A stretch of 64,000 nt of DNA from Segatella baroniae B14 (GTDB taxonomy: Bacteria > Bacteroidota > Bacteroidia > Bacteroidales > Bacteroidaceae), in contig NZ_CP091800.1 of assembly GCF_022024235.1 (NCBI RefSeq), positions 300,001-364,000 of the forward strand, in the 5' to 3' direction. Shown in pieces: positions 18,181 through 25,917 of this stretch. Both the position numbers and the translations under genes were made by a program. The notes under the pieces were generated by a model that saw only the letters and a program-made list of their open reading frames with translations, ran no database searches and had not been told where the DNA came from. Positions within the stretch are counted from its first letter, which is position 1. Every line of letters begins with the position of its first letter.

Positions 18181-18529
18181 GATGATGACAATGATGATGA
18201 CAACTACTGTCGCCATACACGATAGTACCGTTTAGATACTGTGTAAGTACTTCTTCGATAGCGATGGCAGGAGCTCCGCCATGAATCTTAATGCCCAACT
18301 GTTGGAGCATATTTACTGCACCCTGGCCAAGACCGCCACAAAGAACATCGGTAGCCCCTTGAGCAGCAATAAACTTAGGCATGGCACCATGTTCGTGCTC
18401 CGGAGCCTGCATCACGACAGAATCTTTTACCTTTCCGTTTTCAATGGTTACAAATGTTACTTGTGGTGCTTTACCGAAATGTTGCCACAATTTTCCTTCA
18501 CATGTTGGAATAGCTATTTTCTGATTCAT
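18170..18529 (-). CDS. NifX/NifB-like dinitrogenase iron-molybdenum cofactor family protein
   Basis: 119 residues with the small alpha/beta fold of the NifX/NafY/VnfX family: MNQKIAIPTCEGKLWQHFGKAP, then the conserved VLCGGLGQGAVNML and GIKIHGG. The C-terminus ends in a His-rich metal-binding tail (HHHCHHH with a Cys). No nitrogenase genes are nearby and the organism is unlikely to fix nitrogen, so a role in Fe-S or metal handling is more plausible than cofactor assembly. It is first gene of a two-gene unit with the C_GCAxxG protein. An in-leader palindrome suggests regulation. Confidence 0.88.
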   Translation of the reverse strand: MNQKIAIPTCEGKLWQHFGKAPQVTFVTIENGKVKDSVVMQAPEHEHGAMPKFIAAQGATDVLCGGLGQGAVNMLQQLGIKIHGGAPAIAIEEVLTQYLNGTIVYGDSSCHHHCHHHEE

Positions 18530-18555
18530 TACTTATATTTTTTGTTTTTATCTAC

Positions 18556-18594
18556 ACGTTATAATAACGTATGTTCTTTTTCATTGCAAAGATA
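18556..18594 (-). promoter_or_regulatory. Promoter and leader palindrome of the NifX-like/C_GCAxxG unit
   Basis: TATCTTTG at 18594-18587 (minus) is a -7 element. A perfect 15-bp palindrome ACGTTATAATAACGT (18556-18570) lies between it and the start codon, overlapping or just after the expected transcript start. Position suits a repressor site. Confidence 0.6.
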
Positions 18595-18630
18595 CTAAAC
18601 CTTTTTGAAAATATGTCCTTCCGTATCATT

Positions 18631-18685
18631 AAAAAAAATGGGCATGTCACATCTTATGGCTTTAGCCATCGTCAGTGTCATGCCC
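18631..18685 (-). terminator. Terminator of the 25-residue membrane mini-protein transcript
   Basis: A branched hairpin: 11-bp outer stem GGGCATGTCAC (one mismatch) and inner ATGGC/GCCAT stem, followed on the minus strand by eight T residues. Confidence 0.75.
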
Positions 18686-18726
18686 TTTCATTAATTCTTT
18701 AAATCCAAAATTTTTAATTCTCTTAT

Positions 18727-18776
18727 CTTCTTTTTTCCTTCTTTTTTCCTTCTTTTTTCCTTCTTTTTTCCTTCTT
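18727..18776. repeat. 11-bp tandem repeat (polypyrimidine/polypurine)
   Basis: Four full copies and a partial fifth of CTTCTTTTTTC head to tail. It lies in the 3' untranslated stretch between the mini-protein gene and its terminator. Such tracts slip easily, so copy number may vary between strains. Confidence 0.85.
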
Positions 18777-18810
18777 TCACTAGAGCTAACCTATTGTATA
18801 TTTGGAGCTT

Positions 18811-18888
18811 TTAAGCTTGAGTACTGATTAAGGCTACTAGACCTACACCAAGGACAATCATCGCCATATATAAAATATTCATTACCAT
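18811..18888 (-). CDS. 25-residue single-span membrane mini-protein
   Basis: The frame runs ATG-GTA-ATG to TAA: MVMNILYMAMIVLGVGLVAL, then ISTQA. It is one hydrophobic helix with almost no flanking residues. Support for translation: a strong Shine-Dalgarno (GGAAAGGAG) ends about 5 nt before the ATG. A complete promoter (TTTG, 19 bp, TATCTTTG) lies about 50-80 nt upstream, and a T-tailed terminator follows at 18685-18631. I do not recognise a family. Size and composition resemble small subunits or regulators of membrane complexes such as KdpF or CydX, but sequence does not match those. Nearby repeats of an ATCGyAwACGA motif imply tight regulation. Confidence 0.7.
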   Translation of the reverse strand: MVMNILYMAMIVLGVGLVALISTQA

Positions 18889-18928
18889 ATAATACTCCTT
18901 TCCTGTTGGTAATTTATTACACATTATC

Positions 18929-19018
18929 TCGTTTACGATGCAAAGATAGGAATAATATTTAGTATCGCAAACGATTAAGATAACTTATTAACTGGTTTTA
19001 ATAAATTATCGCATACGA
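18929..19018 (-). promoter_or_regulatory. Regulated promoter of the mini-protein: -33/-7 boxes with three operator-like motifs
   Basis: -33 TTTG (18971-18968) and -7 TATCTTTG (18948-18941) are 19 bp apart, the textbook Bacteroidota spacing. Three copies of ATCG(C/T)A(A/T)ACGA occur: reversed at 18929-18939 (over the transcript start), at 18964-18974 (over -33) and at 19008-19018. The core TCG-N4-CGA is an inverted repeat, as for a dimeric regulator. Confidence 0.65.
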
Positions 19019-19140
19019 GTATTGTAAATTATCAGTTGTTAACATATATCGTATAAAATTATTAATGGAAATCAAAGATGAGAAAATAGTACGAAACGAA
19101 AAAGGAAGAAATGAATTACTTTTGTAAAGTAATAACATTA

Positions 19141-19166
19141 TAACTTGTTTTATATCAAGAACTTGA
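19141..19166 (+). promoter_or_regulatory. Element AACTTG...ATCAAGaACTTGA upstream of mini-ORF A
   Basis: AACTTGTTTTATATCAAG followed by AACTTGA closely matches an element on the opposite strand at 25829-25795, upstream of the related mini-ORF. The repeated CAAGT/ACTTG half-sites suggest a protein site. A -7-like TACTTTTG lies just upstream at 19117-19124. Confidence 0.45.
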
Positions 19167-19174
19167 CGATTGAT

Positions 19175-19240
19175 ATGTATACCAAGTGTTTGGAGATATG
19201 GGGTGAATCCCTGTTGAATACACTTTATAATATGGCATAA
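19175..19240 (+). CDS. Mini-ORF A (WGE motif), possibly degenerate
   Basis: 21 codons from the ATG, ending TAA; the frame is open further upstream (7-14 residues, possible TTG start). The peptide shares Y-x-K-C-L-x-I-W-G-E-x-L-L and a Met-Ala end with the 38-residue mini-ORF at 25545-25661 on the other strand. Several differences between the two are silent third-position changes (AAG/AAA, ATA/ATT, CTG/CTT, TAT/TAC), which supports coding. The conserved N-terminal Met region of the other copy is missing here, so this may be a decayed copy. No family recognised. Confidence 0.45.
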   Translation: MYTKCLEIWGESLLNTLYNMA

Positions 19241-19494
19241 AGGTAAATATACATGAGGGCACTTCAAAAGTAACAGAAACGATCTCTTTGTATTAGTTAG
19301 ATTAACCATGGTATCGAAGGGTTTAAAGGTGGAATTTTTAACAAAAAAAGGTGATATTCTGATATTTATGACTTTTTTTGCAGAATTTTGCTCCTTTCTT
19401 TATTTCTTATTTACTTTATTTGTAGTCGTGAAAACTAATAACGAGAAAAGTATAACCTAAGCATTATAAAACATATCTAAAAAATTTAACCTAA

Positions 19495-22400
19495 ATGAAA
19501 TCTAAACAAAGTAAGAACATTTCTCATGCCGTATGGCAGCGAAGGGTATTGTTCTTGGGCGCATTGTCGCTGTCCATGATGGTACAAGCCCAAAAAATTG
19601 ATCTTGATCAGAGTGGTAGAAATACTACAGAGGTGACGATGGACAATTTCTCCAGTTGGCAGGTGAACGAGTTAACGGCTAATCAGAGTGAAACCAAAAC
19701 TTTTGGTAATGTCAAGGTGACCATTCAGAATTCCACCTCAGCCTATAGTCTGCGTTCTGGTTGGTACAAGGCTGCCATCGCCAATGATAAACTCATCAAT
19801 GATGGTATTCACCATGATGGCTCTCCGAAGAGTGCCACGAGCATAACCGTAACCATAAGTGGATTAAGCAACGGTACCCACACACTTCAGGCTTATCATA
19901 ATAATCCCGAGGGATTATCAGGTATGGGCAGTATCAATGTAGCCGTCAACGGCACGAAACAGACAACAGTAACACCTACCTCAAGAGCTGCTAACACGGC
20001 AGCGTCAGCTAAGAGTTATGTTACCTTCAGTGGCACATCGGCTACCATTACCTATAGTAGTTCTACCGATTTCTTTATCAATTCACTAGAATTAGATGTG
20101 ACTAATGCTGATGTTTTAGCCACCAGTCCTTCGCCAGCCGATAACGATCTGCATGCTAATGCCGACGGTGGAAGTATCTGGCTAAACTGGAAGGTGGCAG
20201 CCAGCGGTTCTGAGGGACAAAAACTATATTGGGGTACGGATAAAAATACCATTGCCAATGGTGGAGGTACCTGTATTAATCTAAATAGTACATCACATTC
20301 GCGCCAGCTTACGGGGCTTTCTCCGTTAAAGACCTATTATTGGCGTATCGACAATACCAAAAATGGTATAGTCTATAGAGGCGAGGTATGGACATTCCAG
20401 CCAAGACGTCTTGCTTTCCCTGGTGCTGAAGGTTATGGCAAATGGGCTATCGGTGGTCGTGGAGGACAGGTATATCATGTTACCAGTCTGGCCGATGACG
20501 GTAGTTATGGTACCTTCCGTTATGGTGTTACCCAACTGAGTGGTCCTCGCACTATTGTCTTTGATGTGGGCGGTGTCATTACCTTGAAAGAGCGGCTTAC
20601 CATAAACGATCCATATATCACGATTGCCGGACAGACAGCTCCCGGTAGAGGCATTATGTTTAAATCGAGTCCGTTGGGTGTTGCCAGCGATGGTATTACC
20701 CGTTTCATTCGTCTGCGTCTCGGTGGTGGCGACAGCTGGAGTGGAAGTGGTGCCAATGCCAATACGTCAGATGGTATGGGTATGGCTGGTAACAATCATG
20801 CTATTATGGACCACTGTAGTATAGGATGGGCCATTGATGAGGGATTTTCTAGTAGAAACAGTCGTAATCTTACCTTGCAACATACTCTGATTTCGGAAGA
20901 GTTGAATTATGCTGGTCATAGTCACTATGTAGAGCAATCTGGCCGTTATGTAGAGCATGGTTATGCTGCTACTATCGGTGGCGGCTATACGGATGGCGTA
21001 GGTAGTTATCACCACAATCTGCTGGCACATAATAACGGTAGAAACTGGAGTATGAGCGGTGGACTAAGTGATGGCGCCTATGCAGGTGCCCTTGATATTT
21101 TTAATAATGTATGCTACAACTGGGGTGACCGTACTACTGATGGTGGAACCCATGAGGGCAACTTTGTGAACAACTATTACAAGATGGGGCCGGCCAGTAC
21201 AGAGAAGTATCTTCTGACAGCCGATTTGGAAGGCACGGGAACAGGTACACAGAGTTATTATGTGGCTGGTAATATCCGGGAAAATACTGATGGAAGCAAA
21301 ACAACCAATCAGAGTGAACTGCGAAGACAACGTGCAACCAACGGTCAGGTTGTGAATTGGACCGTATTTCAGAGTGCGCCTTTTTTTGATAGCTATGCTA
21401 CTATTGAGAATGCTGAGGCTGCCTATAAGAATGTGCTATCCGATGTAGGTTGTAACCTGCCTGAACTGGATAATCACGACCAGCGTATGGTAAAGGAAAC
21501 TCTTAGCGGAAGTTATTCCAAGACGGGGCATTATACCGGAAAGAAAGGTCTTATCGACCGTGAAAGTGATGCCGAAGGTTTTGGTGGACTAAATATTACT
21601 ACAGCATCGCGCCCTTCTAACTGGGATACGGATAAGGATGGAATGCCAGATTGGTGGGAGAAGGCTTATGGTACTAATGCCAATTCAGCTGATCATAATA
21701 GCGATCTGAATGGCGATAACTATACGAATCTGGAAGAATACCTTAATTGGATGGCCGATCCTCATTTCACGATGAGTGGCAAGATAACCATCGACTTGGC
21801 TACCTATTTTGCTGGTTATACTAATGCCCGCTATCAGGTGGTAGCATGTGCAGAAGGTGCGGTAGCTGGTATCAATGGTAGTACGCTGACGGTTTACAAT
21901 GGTACTGCTTCGGCTCTTTTTACCGTTCAGGTGAAAGCTACGCAAGATGGTGTGTCGCTTACCCGAACCTTTAACTTTTATGTAGATGGGGCTTCTGCCG
22001 GACAACAGACTTCGGGCTCTACAGCAACAGCTACCCTGCCTAATGTCTCGGCTCAGAATGGTGTTATTCTCTGGCCTTTTGAACAGGGTGTCGCTCATCA
22101 GTTGGCTGTGGTCGGTGATGATCTGAAGAATTATGTCACCACAGATGTTACCATCGGTTCGGGGCTGACTTATGGTGGTGTCAAGGAGCTCAATGACCTT
22201 ACTGAGACCCGAATAGGAGTAACCGTGGATAATAATCCAGCACCAGATGCTGACAATAAATTATCTTTTAATATCGTACCTTTATCCGGTTACAGTCTGA
22301 ATATCACCCGTATCGACTTTACAGCCACCCGTATCGGCACCGATGGTGGAAATATAGATGTGAGCTGGTGTGGCAATAAAATAGCTTCCGGTCTTCGTCC

Positions 22401-22734
22401 GGCCCGTAATGCCCAGAATCCAGAATACACCACATATTGTTATAACGTAACGACTACCAATCCGGAGAAAGGTCATAAACTAACGTTTAACGTCTACAAC
22501 TTAGGTATTACCAAGCAGATGGCCTTTGCCAATATCAAACTCTATGGTACCATCAGCCAGACGGCCAATGCCAAGAGTAATACCATCGACAATGCCGTAA
22601 CAGGAATAGTCGATGTACAGTCTGACGCCTCTGTAGAAGAGAAATGGTATACCCTGAGTGGTGTGCGCATCAAAGCCCCAACCCAGAGTGGTATTTACAT
22701 ACTTAATGGGAAGAAAGTAAGCGTCAAGAAATAA
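19495..22734 (+). CDS. Secreted multidomain pectate lyase (PL1 family)
   Basis: 1079 residues. Signal peptide ending MVQAQ near residue 33. N-terminal beta-sandwich (about 34-200) and a fibronectin-like module (about 205-300) precede a parallel beta-helix pectate lyase domain from residue 303 (LAFPGAEGYGKWAIGGRGG, then DHCSIGWAIDEG, NNVCYNWG). The last ~225 residues are a beta-sandwich shared almost exactly with the next gene's product, ending in a WYTLSGVRI...GIYILNGKK tail like the C-terminal signals of Prevotella secreted proteins. It cleaves homogalacturonan by beta-elimination outside the cell or in the periplasm. It forms an operon with the PL11 gene 19 bp downstream; both ATGs are preceded by AACCTAA. 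No SusCD pair accompanies it. Confidence 0.9.
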   Translation: MKSKQSKNISHAVWQRRVLFLGALSLSMMVQAQKIDLDQSGRNTTEVTMDNFSSWQVNELTANQSETKTFGNVKVTIQNSTSAYSLRSGWYKAAIANDKLINDGIHHDGSPKSATSITVTISGLSNGTHTLQAYHNNPEGLSGMGSINVAVNGTKQTTVTPTSRAANTAASAKSYVTFSGTSATITYSSSTDFFINSLELDVTNADVLATSPSPADNDLHANADGGSIWLNWKVAASGSEGQKLYWGTDKNTIANGGGTCINLNSTSHSRQLTGLSPLKTYYWRIDNTKNGIVYRGEVWTFQPRRLAFPGAEGYGKWAIGGRGGQVYHVTSLADDGSYGTFRYGVTQLSGPRTIVFDVGGVITLKERLTINDPYITIAGQTAPGRGIMFKSSPLGVASDGITRFIRLRLGGGDSWSGSGANANTSDGMGMAGNNHAIMDHCSIGWAIDEGFSSRNSRNLTLQHTLISEELNYAGHSHYVEQSGRYVEHGYAATIGGGYTDGVGSYHHNLLAHNNGRNWSMSGGLSDGAYAGALDIFNNVCYNWGDRTTDGGTHEGNFVNNYYKMGPASTEKYLLTADLEGTGTGTQSYYVAGNIRENTDGSKTTNQSELRRQRATNGQVVNWTVFQSAPFFDSYATIENAEAAYKNVLSDVGCNLPELDNHDQRMVKETLSGSYSKTGHYTGKKGLIDRESDAEGFGGLNITTASRPSNWDTDKDGMPDWWEKAYGTNANSADHNSDLNGDNYTNLEEYLNWMADPHFTMSGKITIDLATYFAGYTNARYQVVACAEGAVAGINGSTLTVYNGTASALFTVQVKATQDGVSLTRTFNFYVDGASAGQQTSGSTATATLPNVSAQNGVILWPFEQGVAHQLAVVGDDLKNYVTTDVTIGSGLTYGGVKELNDLTETRIGVTVDNNPAPDADNKLSFNIVPLSGYSLNITRIDFTATRIGTDGGNIDVSWCGNKIASGLRPARNAQNPEYTTYCYNVTTTNPEKGHKLTFNVYNLGITKQMAFANIKLYGTISQTANAKSNTIDNAVTGIVDVQSDASVEEKWYTLSGVRIKAPTQSGIYILNGKKVSVKK
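22052..22734 (+). repeat. Long direct repeat, copy 1 (C-terminal domain of PL1 gene)
   Basis: 683 bp that recur at 24768-25450 with about 13 substitutions and no indels (98% identity). The block ends exactly at both stop codons. Confidence 0.95.
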
Positions 22735-22753
22735 AGAAAAACGAATAACCTAA

Positions 22754-25450
22754 ATGATATCAAAAATGAAAAACCAACTGAGGGCTATGGCCCTAACCGG
22801 CTTACTGGCAGCCACAACAACCCCGTTAGCCATACAAGCGCAGAATACGCCAGTCTCGCAAATGGAGAAAATCACCAGAGGAATCATTGCTGTACCAGCC
22901 ATGAATGCTACAGGTGAATTTGTGTCATGGAGACTGTTGGGTACCGACAATGCCAAAACAACCACCTTTGATGTGCTTCGTGATGGACAGACCATAGCGT
23001 CTAATTTGAAGAATGTAACCAGTTATCTCGATACAAATGGAAATACCTCAAGCAAGTATCAGATAGTAACCCGAGTTAACGGTGTCAAAACAGAGACATC
23101 GGCAGTTGTCACCCCTTGGAGTGATAAATATCTGAAGGTAAAACTCAGTAGTCCCGGAAGCCAATACACACCTAACGACTGTAGCGTGGGTGATGTAGAT
23201 GGTGATGGTGAATATGAAATTATCGTGAAGTGGAATCCAGAGAATGCCAAGGACAACAGCCAAAGTGGCAAGACAGATGCCGTTTTTCTTGACTGTTATA
23301 AGTTCTCAGGCCAACGTCTGTGGCGTATAGACTTAGGCTATAATATTCGTGCAGGTGCCCATTATACCCAACATCTGGTGTACGACTTTGATGGTGACGG
23401 CAAAGCAGAAGTAATCTGTAAGACCGCTCCGTTGACCAAGGACGGTAAGGGGCAGTATGTAACAGCAGCAGCTACCGACAGCAATATCAAAAATGCCTCA
23501 CAGACCAATTATCGTAACAGCAGTGGCTATATCCTGTCAGGTCCAGAGTTTCTGACCGTATTCAATGGACAGACCGGATCAGCTATACATACCGTATGGT
23601 ATAATCCGAACCGTGCTGGAGGAGCATCGGGTGCAGCCAGTATGCCTTCGAAGAGCTTCTGGGGTGATACCTATGGTAACCGATGCGACCGTTATCTATC
23701 GGCAGTAGCTTATCTCAATGGAGCCGGTAATAGACCAAGTGCCATCCTCTGTCGAGGTTACTATACCCGAGCTTATGTATGGGCTGTAGACTTTGACGGA
23801 AAGAAGTTGAGTACCCGGTGGCTTCATGCCTCTACTTCCAGCACATCGGCCAGTGTGACCGATGCCAATGGCAATACCACAACCAAGAGCTATGGCTCAA
23901 GTACAGCAAACCGCGGAAGTCATACCCTTTATGGTAATGGTAACCATAATCTCTCGATAGCTGATGTCGACGGAGATGGCTGTGATGAGATTATCTATGG
24001 ATCGGGTGCTCTGGATAACAATGGTTATCTGCTCTATGCCACAGGTTACGGTCATGGTGATGCTATTCATGTGGGCGATTTTAATCCAGATAGAGCAGGT
24101 CTGGAAGTATTCCAGGTACATGAAGAGAGTCCATACGGTTGGGATTTGCATGATGCCAAAACCGGACAAATTCTTTATTCGGCTACAACCAGCGGTGATA
24201 ATGGTAGAGGTATGGCAGGTTGCTTCGTGGCGAATAAGCGTGGAGGACAATTCTCATCGTATGGTGACAGAAGTTTGCGAAGTGCCGTCGACAATAGTAT
24301 AATTACCACTAATGGTACGTCTTGTAATTTTCGCATCTATTGGGATGGAAGTCTGCAAGATAACTGGTTTGATACGAATGTGAGCAAATGGAATGGCAGC
24401 TCAGCCACCACAATATTCTCACCAGGGAATTACAGTAATTCCAAGACTTGTAACACGACCAAGGCTACTCCATGTTTGCAAGCCGATATATTTGGTGACT
24501 GGCGCGAGGAAATCGTGGAGTACAGTGGTGATGACAATACGACTCTCACTATTTTTACCTCAACAGAGGCTACCAATTATCGTGTGCCATGTCTGATGCA
24601 CGACCATACTTACCGTATGGCTGTTGCTTGGCAACAGTCGGCTTATAATCAGCCACCTCATTTGGGTTACTATTTGCCTGATGCTGCTGCAGGCTTTATA
24701 GCCAACAGTTCTATTACGGTTCAGGATGACGCTTCTTCTTCATCGGCAACAATGCCAGCGGTGGTTCCTCAGAATGGTGTTATTCTTTGGCCTTTTGAAC
24801 AGGGTGTCGCTCATCAGTTGGCTGTGGTCGGTGATGATCTGAAGAATTATGTCACCACAGATGTTACCATCGGTTCGGGGCTGACTTATGGTGGTGTCAA
24901 GGAGCTCAATGACCTTACCGAGACCCGAATAGGAGTAACCGTGGATAATAATCCAGCACCAGACGACAACAACAAATTATCTTTTAATATCGTACCTTTA
25001 TCTGGTTATAGTCTGAACATCACCCGTATCGACTTTACAGCCACCCGTATCGGCACCGATGGTGGAAATATAGATGTGAGCTGGTGTGGCAATAAAATAG
25101 CTTCCGGTCTTCGTCCGGCCCGTAATGCCCAGAATCCAGAATACACCACATATTGTTATAACGTAACGACTACCAATCCGGAGAAAGGTCATAAACTGAC
25201 GTTTAACGTCTACAACTTAGGTATTACCAAGCAGATGGCCTTTGCCAATATCAAACTCTATGGTACCATCAGCCAGACGGCCAATGCCAAGAGTAATACT
25301 ATCGACAATGCCGTAACAGGAATAGTCGATGTACAGTCTGACGCCTCTGTAGAAGAGAAATGGTATACCCTGAGTGGTGTGCGCATCAAAGCCCCAACCC
25401 AGAGTGGTATTTACATACTTAATGGGAAGAAAGTAAGCATCAAGAAATAA
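22754..25450 (+). CDS. Rhamnogalacturonan endolyase (PL11 family)
   Basis: 898 residues. The start is the ATG after AACCTAA, the same 5' context as the upstream gene; signal peptide ends AIQAQ. The PL11 eight-bladed propeller follows (about 35-650): MEKITRGIIAV, WRLLGTD, repeated calcium-binding DVDGDGEYE, DFDGDGKAE and DVDGDGCDE loops, and HGDAIHVGDFNP. The C-terminal 225 residues duplicate those of the PL1 protein. The enzyme cuts the rhamnose-galacturonate backbone of rhamnogalacturonan I, complementing the PL1 homogalacturonan lyase. A terminator follows 16 bp after the stop. Confidence 0.94.
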   Translation: MISKMKNQLRAMALTGLLAATTTPLAIQAQNTPVSQMEKITRGIIAVPAMNATGEFVSWRLLGTDNAKTTTFDVLRDGQTIASNLKNVTSYLDTNGNTSSKYQIVTRVNGVKTETSAVVTPWSDKYLKVKLSSPGSQYTPNDCSVGDVDGDGEYEIIVKWNPENAKDNSQSGKTDAVFLDCYKFSGQRLWRIDLGYNIRAGAHYTQHLVYDFDGDGKAEVICKTAPLTKDGKGQYVTAAATDSNIKNASQTNYRNSSGYILSGPEFLTVFNGQTGSAIHTVWYNPNRAGGASGAASMPSKSFWGDTYGNRCDRYLSAVAYLNGAGNRPSAILCRGYYTRAYVWAVDFDGKKLSTRWLHASTSSTSASVTDANGNTTTKSYGSSTANRGSHTLYGNGNHNLSIADVDGDGCDEIIYGSGALDNNGYLLYATGYGHGDAIHVGDFNPDRAGLEVFQVHEESPYGWDLHDAKTGQILYSATTSGDNGRGMAGCFVANKRGGQFSSYGDRSLRSAVDNSIITTNGTSCNFRIYWDGSLQDNWFDTNVSKWNGSSATTIFSPGNYSNSKTCNTTKATPCLQADIFGDWREEIVEYSGDDNTTLTIFTSTEATNYRVPCLMHDHTYRMAVAWQQSAYNQPPHLGYYLPDAAAGFIANSSITVQDDASSSSATMPAVVPQNGVILWPFEQGVAHQLAVVGDDLKNYVTTDVTIGSGLTYGGVKELNDLTETRIGVTVDNNPAPDDNNKLSFNIVPLSGYSLNITRIDFTATRIGTDGGNIDVSWCGNKIASGLRPARNAQNPEYTTYCYNVTTTNPEKGHKLTFNVYNLGITKQMAFANIKLYGTISQTANAKSNTIDNAVTGIVDVQSDASVEEKWYTLSGVRIKAPTQSGIYILNGKKVSIKK
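24768..25450 (+). repeat. Long direct repeat, copy 2 (C-terminal domain of PL11 gene)
   Basis: Partner of 22052-22734. Differences cluster in a short stretch (around 24960-25015) and are mostly silent elsewhere. Confidence 0.95.
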
Positions 25451-25465
25451 AGACTTGCATATATA

Positions 25466-25498
25466 AAAGGCGTCAGTTCAAGCAGAACTGACGCCTTT
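25466..25498 (+). terminator. Terminator of the pectin lyase operon
   Basis: Perfect 14-bp stem AAAGGCGTCAGTTC with its complement and a 5-nt loop. Confidence 0.88.
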
Positions 25499-25544
25499 AA
25501 TGAATTCCTGAGAGATATCCCCTCAGGGACTATTTCTATTTCCA

Positions 25545-25661
25545 TTATGCCATACCGTATGGAGTTGATTTCAAAAGGGCTTCACCCCAAATCACCAAAC
25601 ATTTGGCATACAAGTTAACGATTCTCTTCATTGTTTTTCTCATTGCTCTCAACATGTTCAT
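25545..25661 (-). CDS. Mini-ORF B, 38-residue protein with WGE motif
   Basis: Starts MNMLRAMRKTMKRIVNLYAK and continues CLVIWGEALLKSTPYGMA before TAA. The N-terminal third is strongly basic and the rest amphipathic. A TAGGA sequence sits about 9 nt before the ATG and a -7 element (TACCTTTG, 25724-25717) 56 nt upstream. The C-terminal half matches mini-ORF A on the other side of the pectin operon. A small hairpin (CCTGAG/CTCAGG, 25507-25527) follows the stop. No known family was recognised. Conservation between two copies, promoter and ribosome site together make it a likely real gene. Confidence 0.6.
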   Translation of the reverse strand: MNMLRAMRKTMKRIVNLYAKCLVIWGEALLKSTPYGMA

Positions 25662-25716
25662 AATTTGTTATCCTAAATTTAATCAATAATATCCTGAATA
25701 CTTATTTTTTCTTCGG

Positions 25717-25724
25717 CAAAGGTA
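25717..25724 (-). promoter_or_regulatory. -7 promoter element of mini-ORF B
   Basis: TACCTTTG on the minus strand matches TAnnTTTG; the -33 region is weak. Confidence 0.5.
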
Positions 25725-25794
25725 AGCACAAAACAGTAAGAGACCATGTAACATGAGATATTTAATGAGAAAACAATCTTTTTCTTGATTAGTA

Positions 25795-25829
25795 TCAAGT
25801 ACTTGATTTAGAACAAGTTACAAAGTCTT
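25795..25829 (-). promoter_or_regulatory. Palindromic element upstream of mini-ORF B
   Basis: Contains the perfect palindrome ATCAAGTACTTGAT and, next to it, AACTTGTT. The same combination (one mismatch in the palindrome core) lies upstream of mini-ORF A at 19141-19166. Confidence 0.5.
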
Positions 25830-25917
25830 TGGATAATCGATATTGTTATTACATGTCTGGAAAACATTAGGATTGACCGAGTATTCGCTGATAACTTTAT
25901 AGGCGTGTGCAGGAATA

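Noticed and set aside
18631-18685. Branched hairpin considered as a structured non-coding RNA or riboswitch
   Set aside because: Eight T residues follow it on the minus strand directly downstream of the mini-protein gene, so a terminator is the simpler reading.
22052-25450. 683-bp direct repeats considered as ends of a composite mobile element
   Set aside because: They are in-frame coding sequence ending at stop codons, with no terminal inverted repeats or transposase.
25892-25904. Stretch resembling the 3' part of the CRISPR repeat (TAACTTTATAGGC) just outside the array
   Set aside because: It would leave a 13-nt spacer and matches only about a third of the repeat; probably chance, so the array is counted from 25918.
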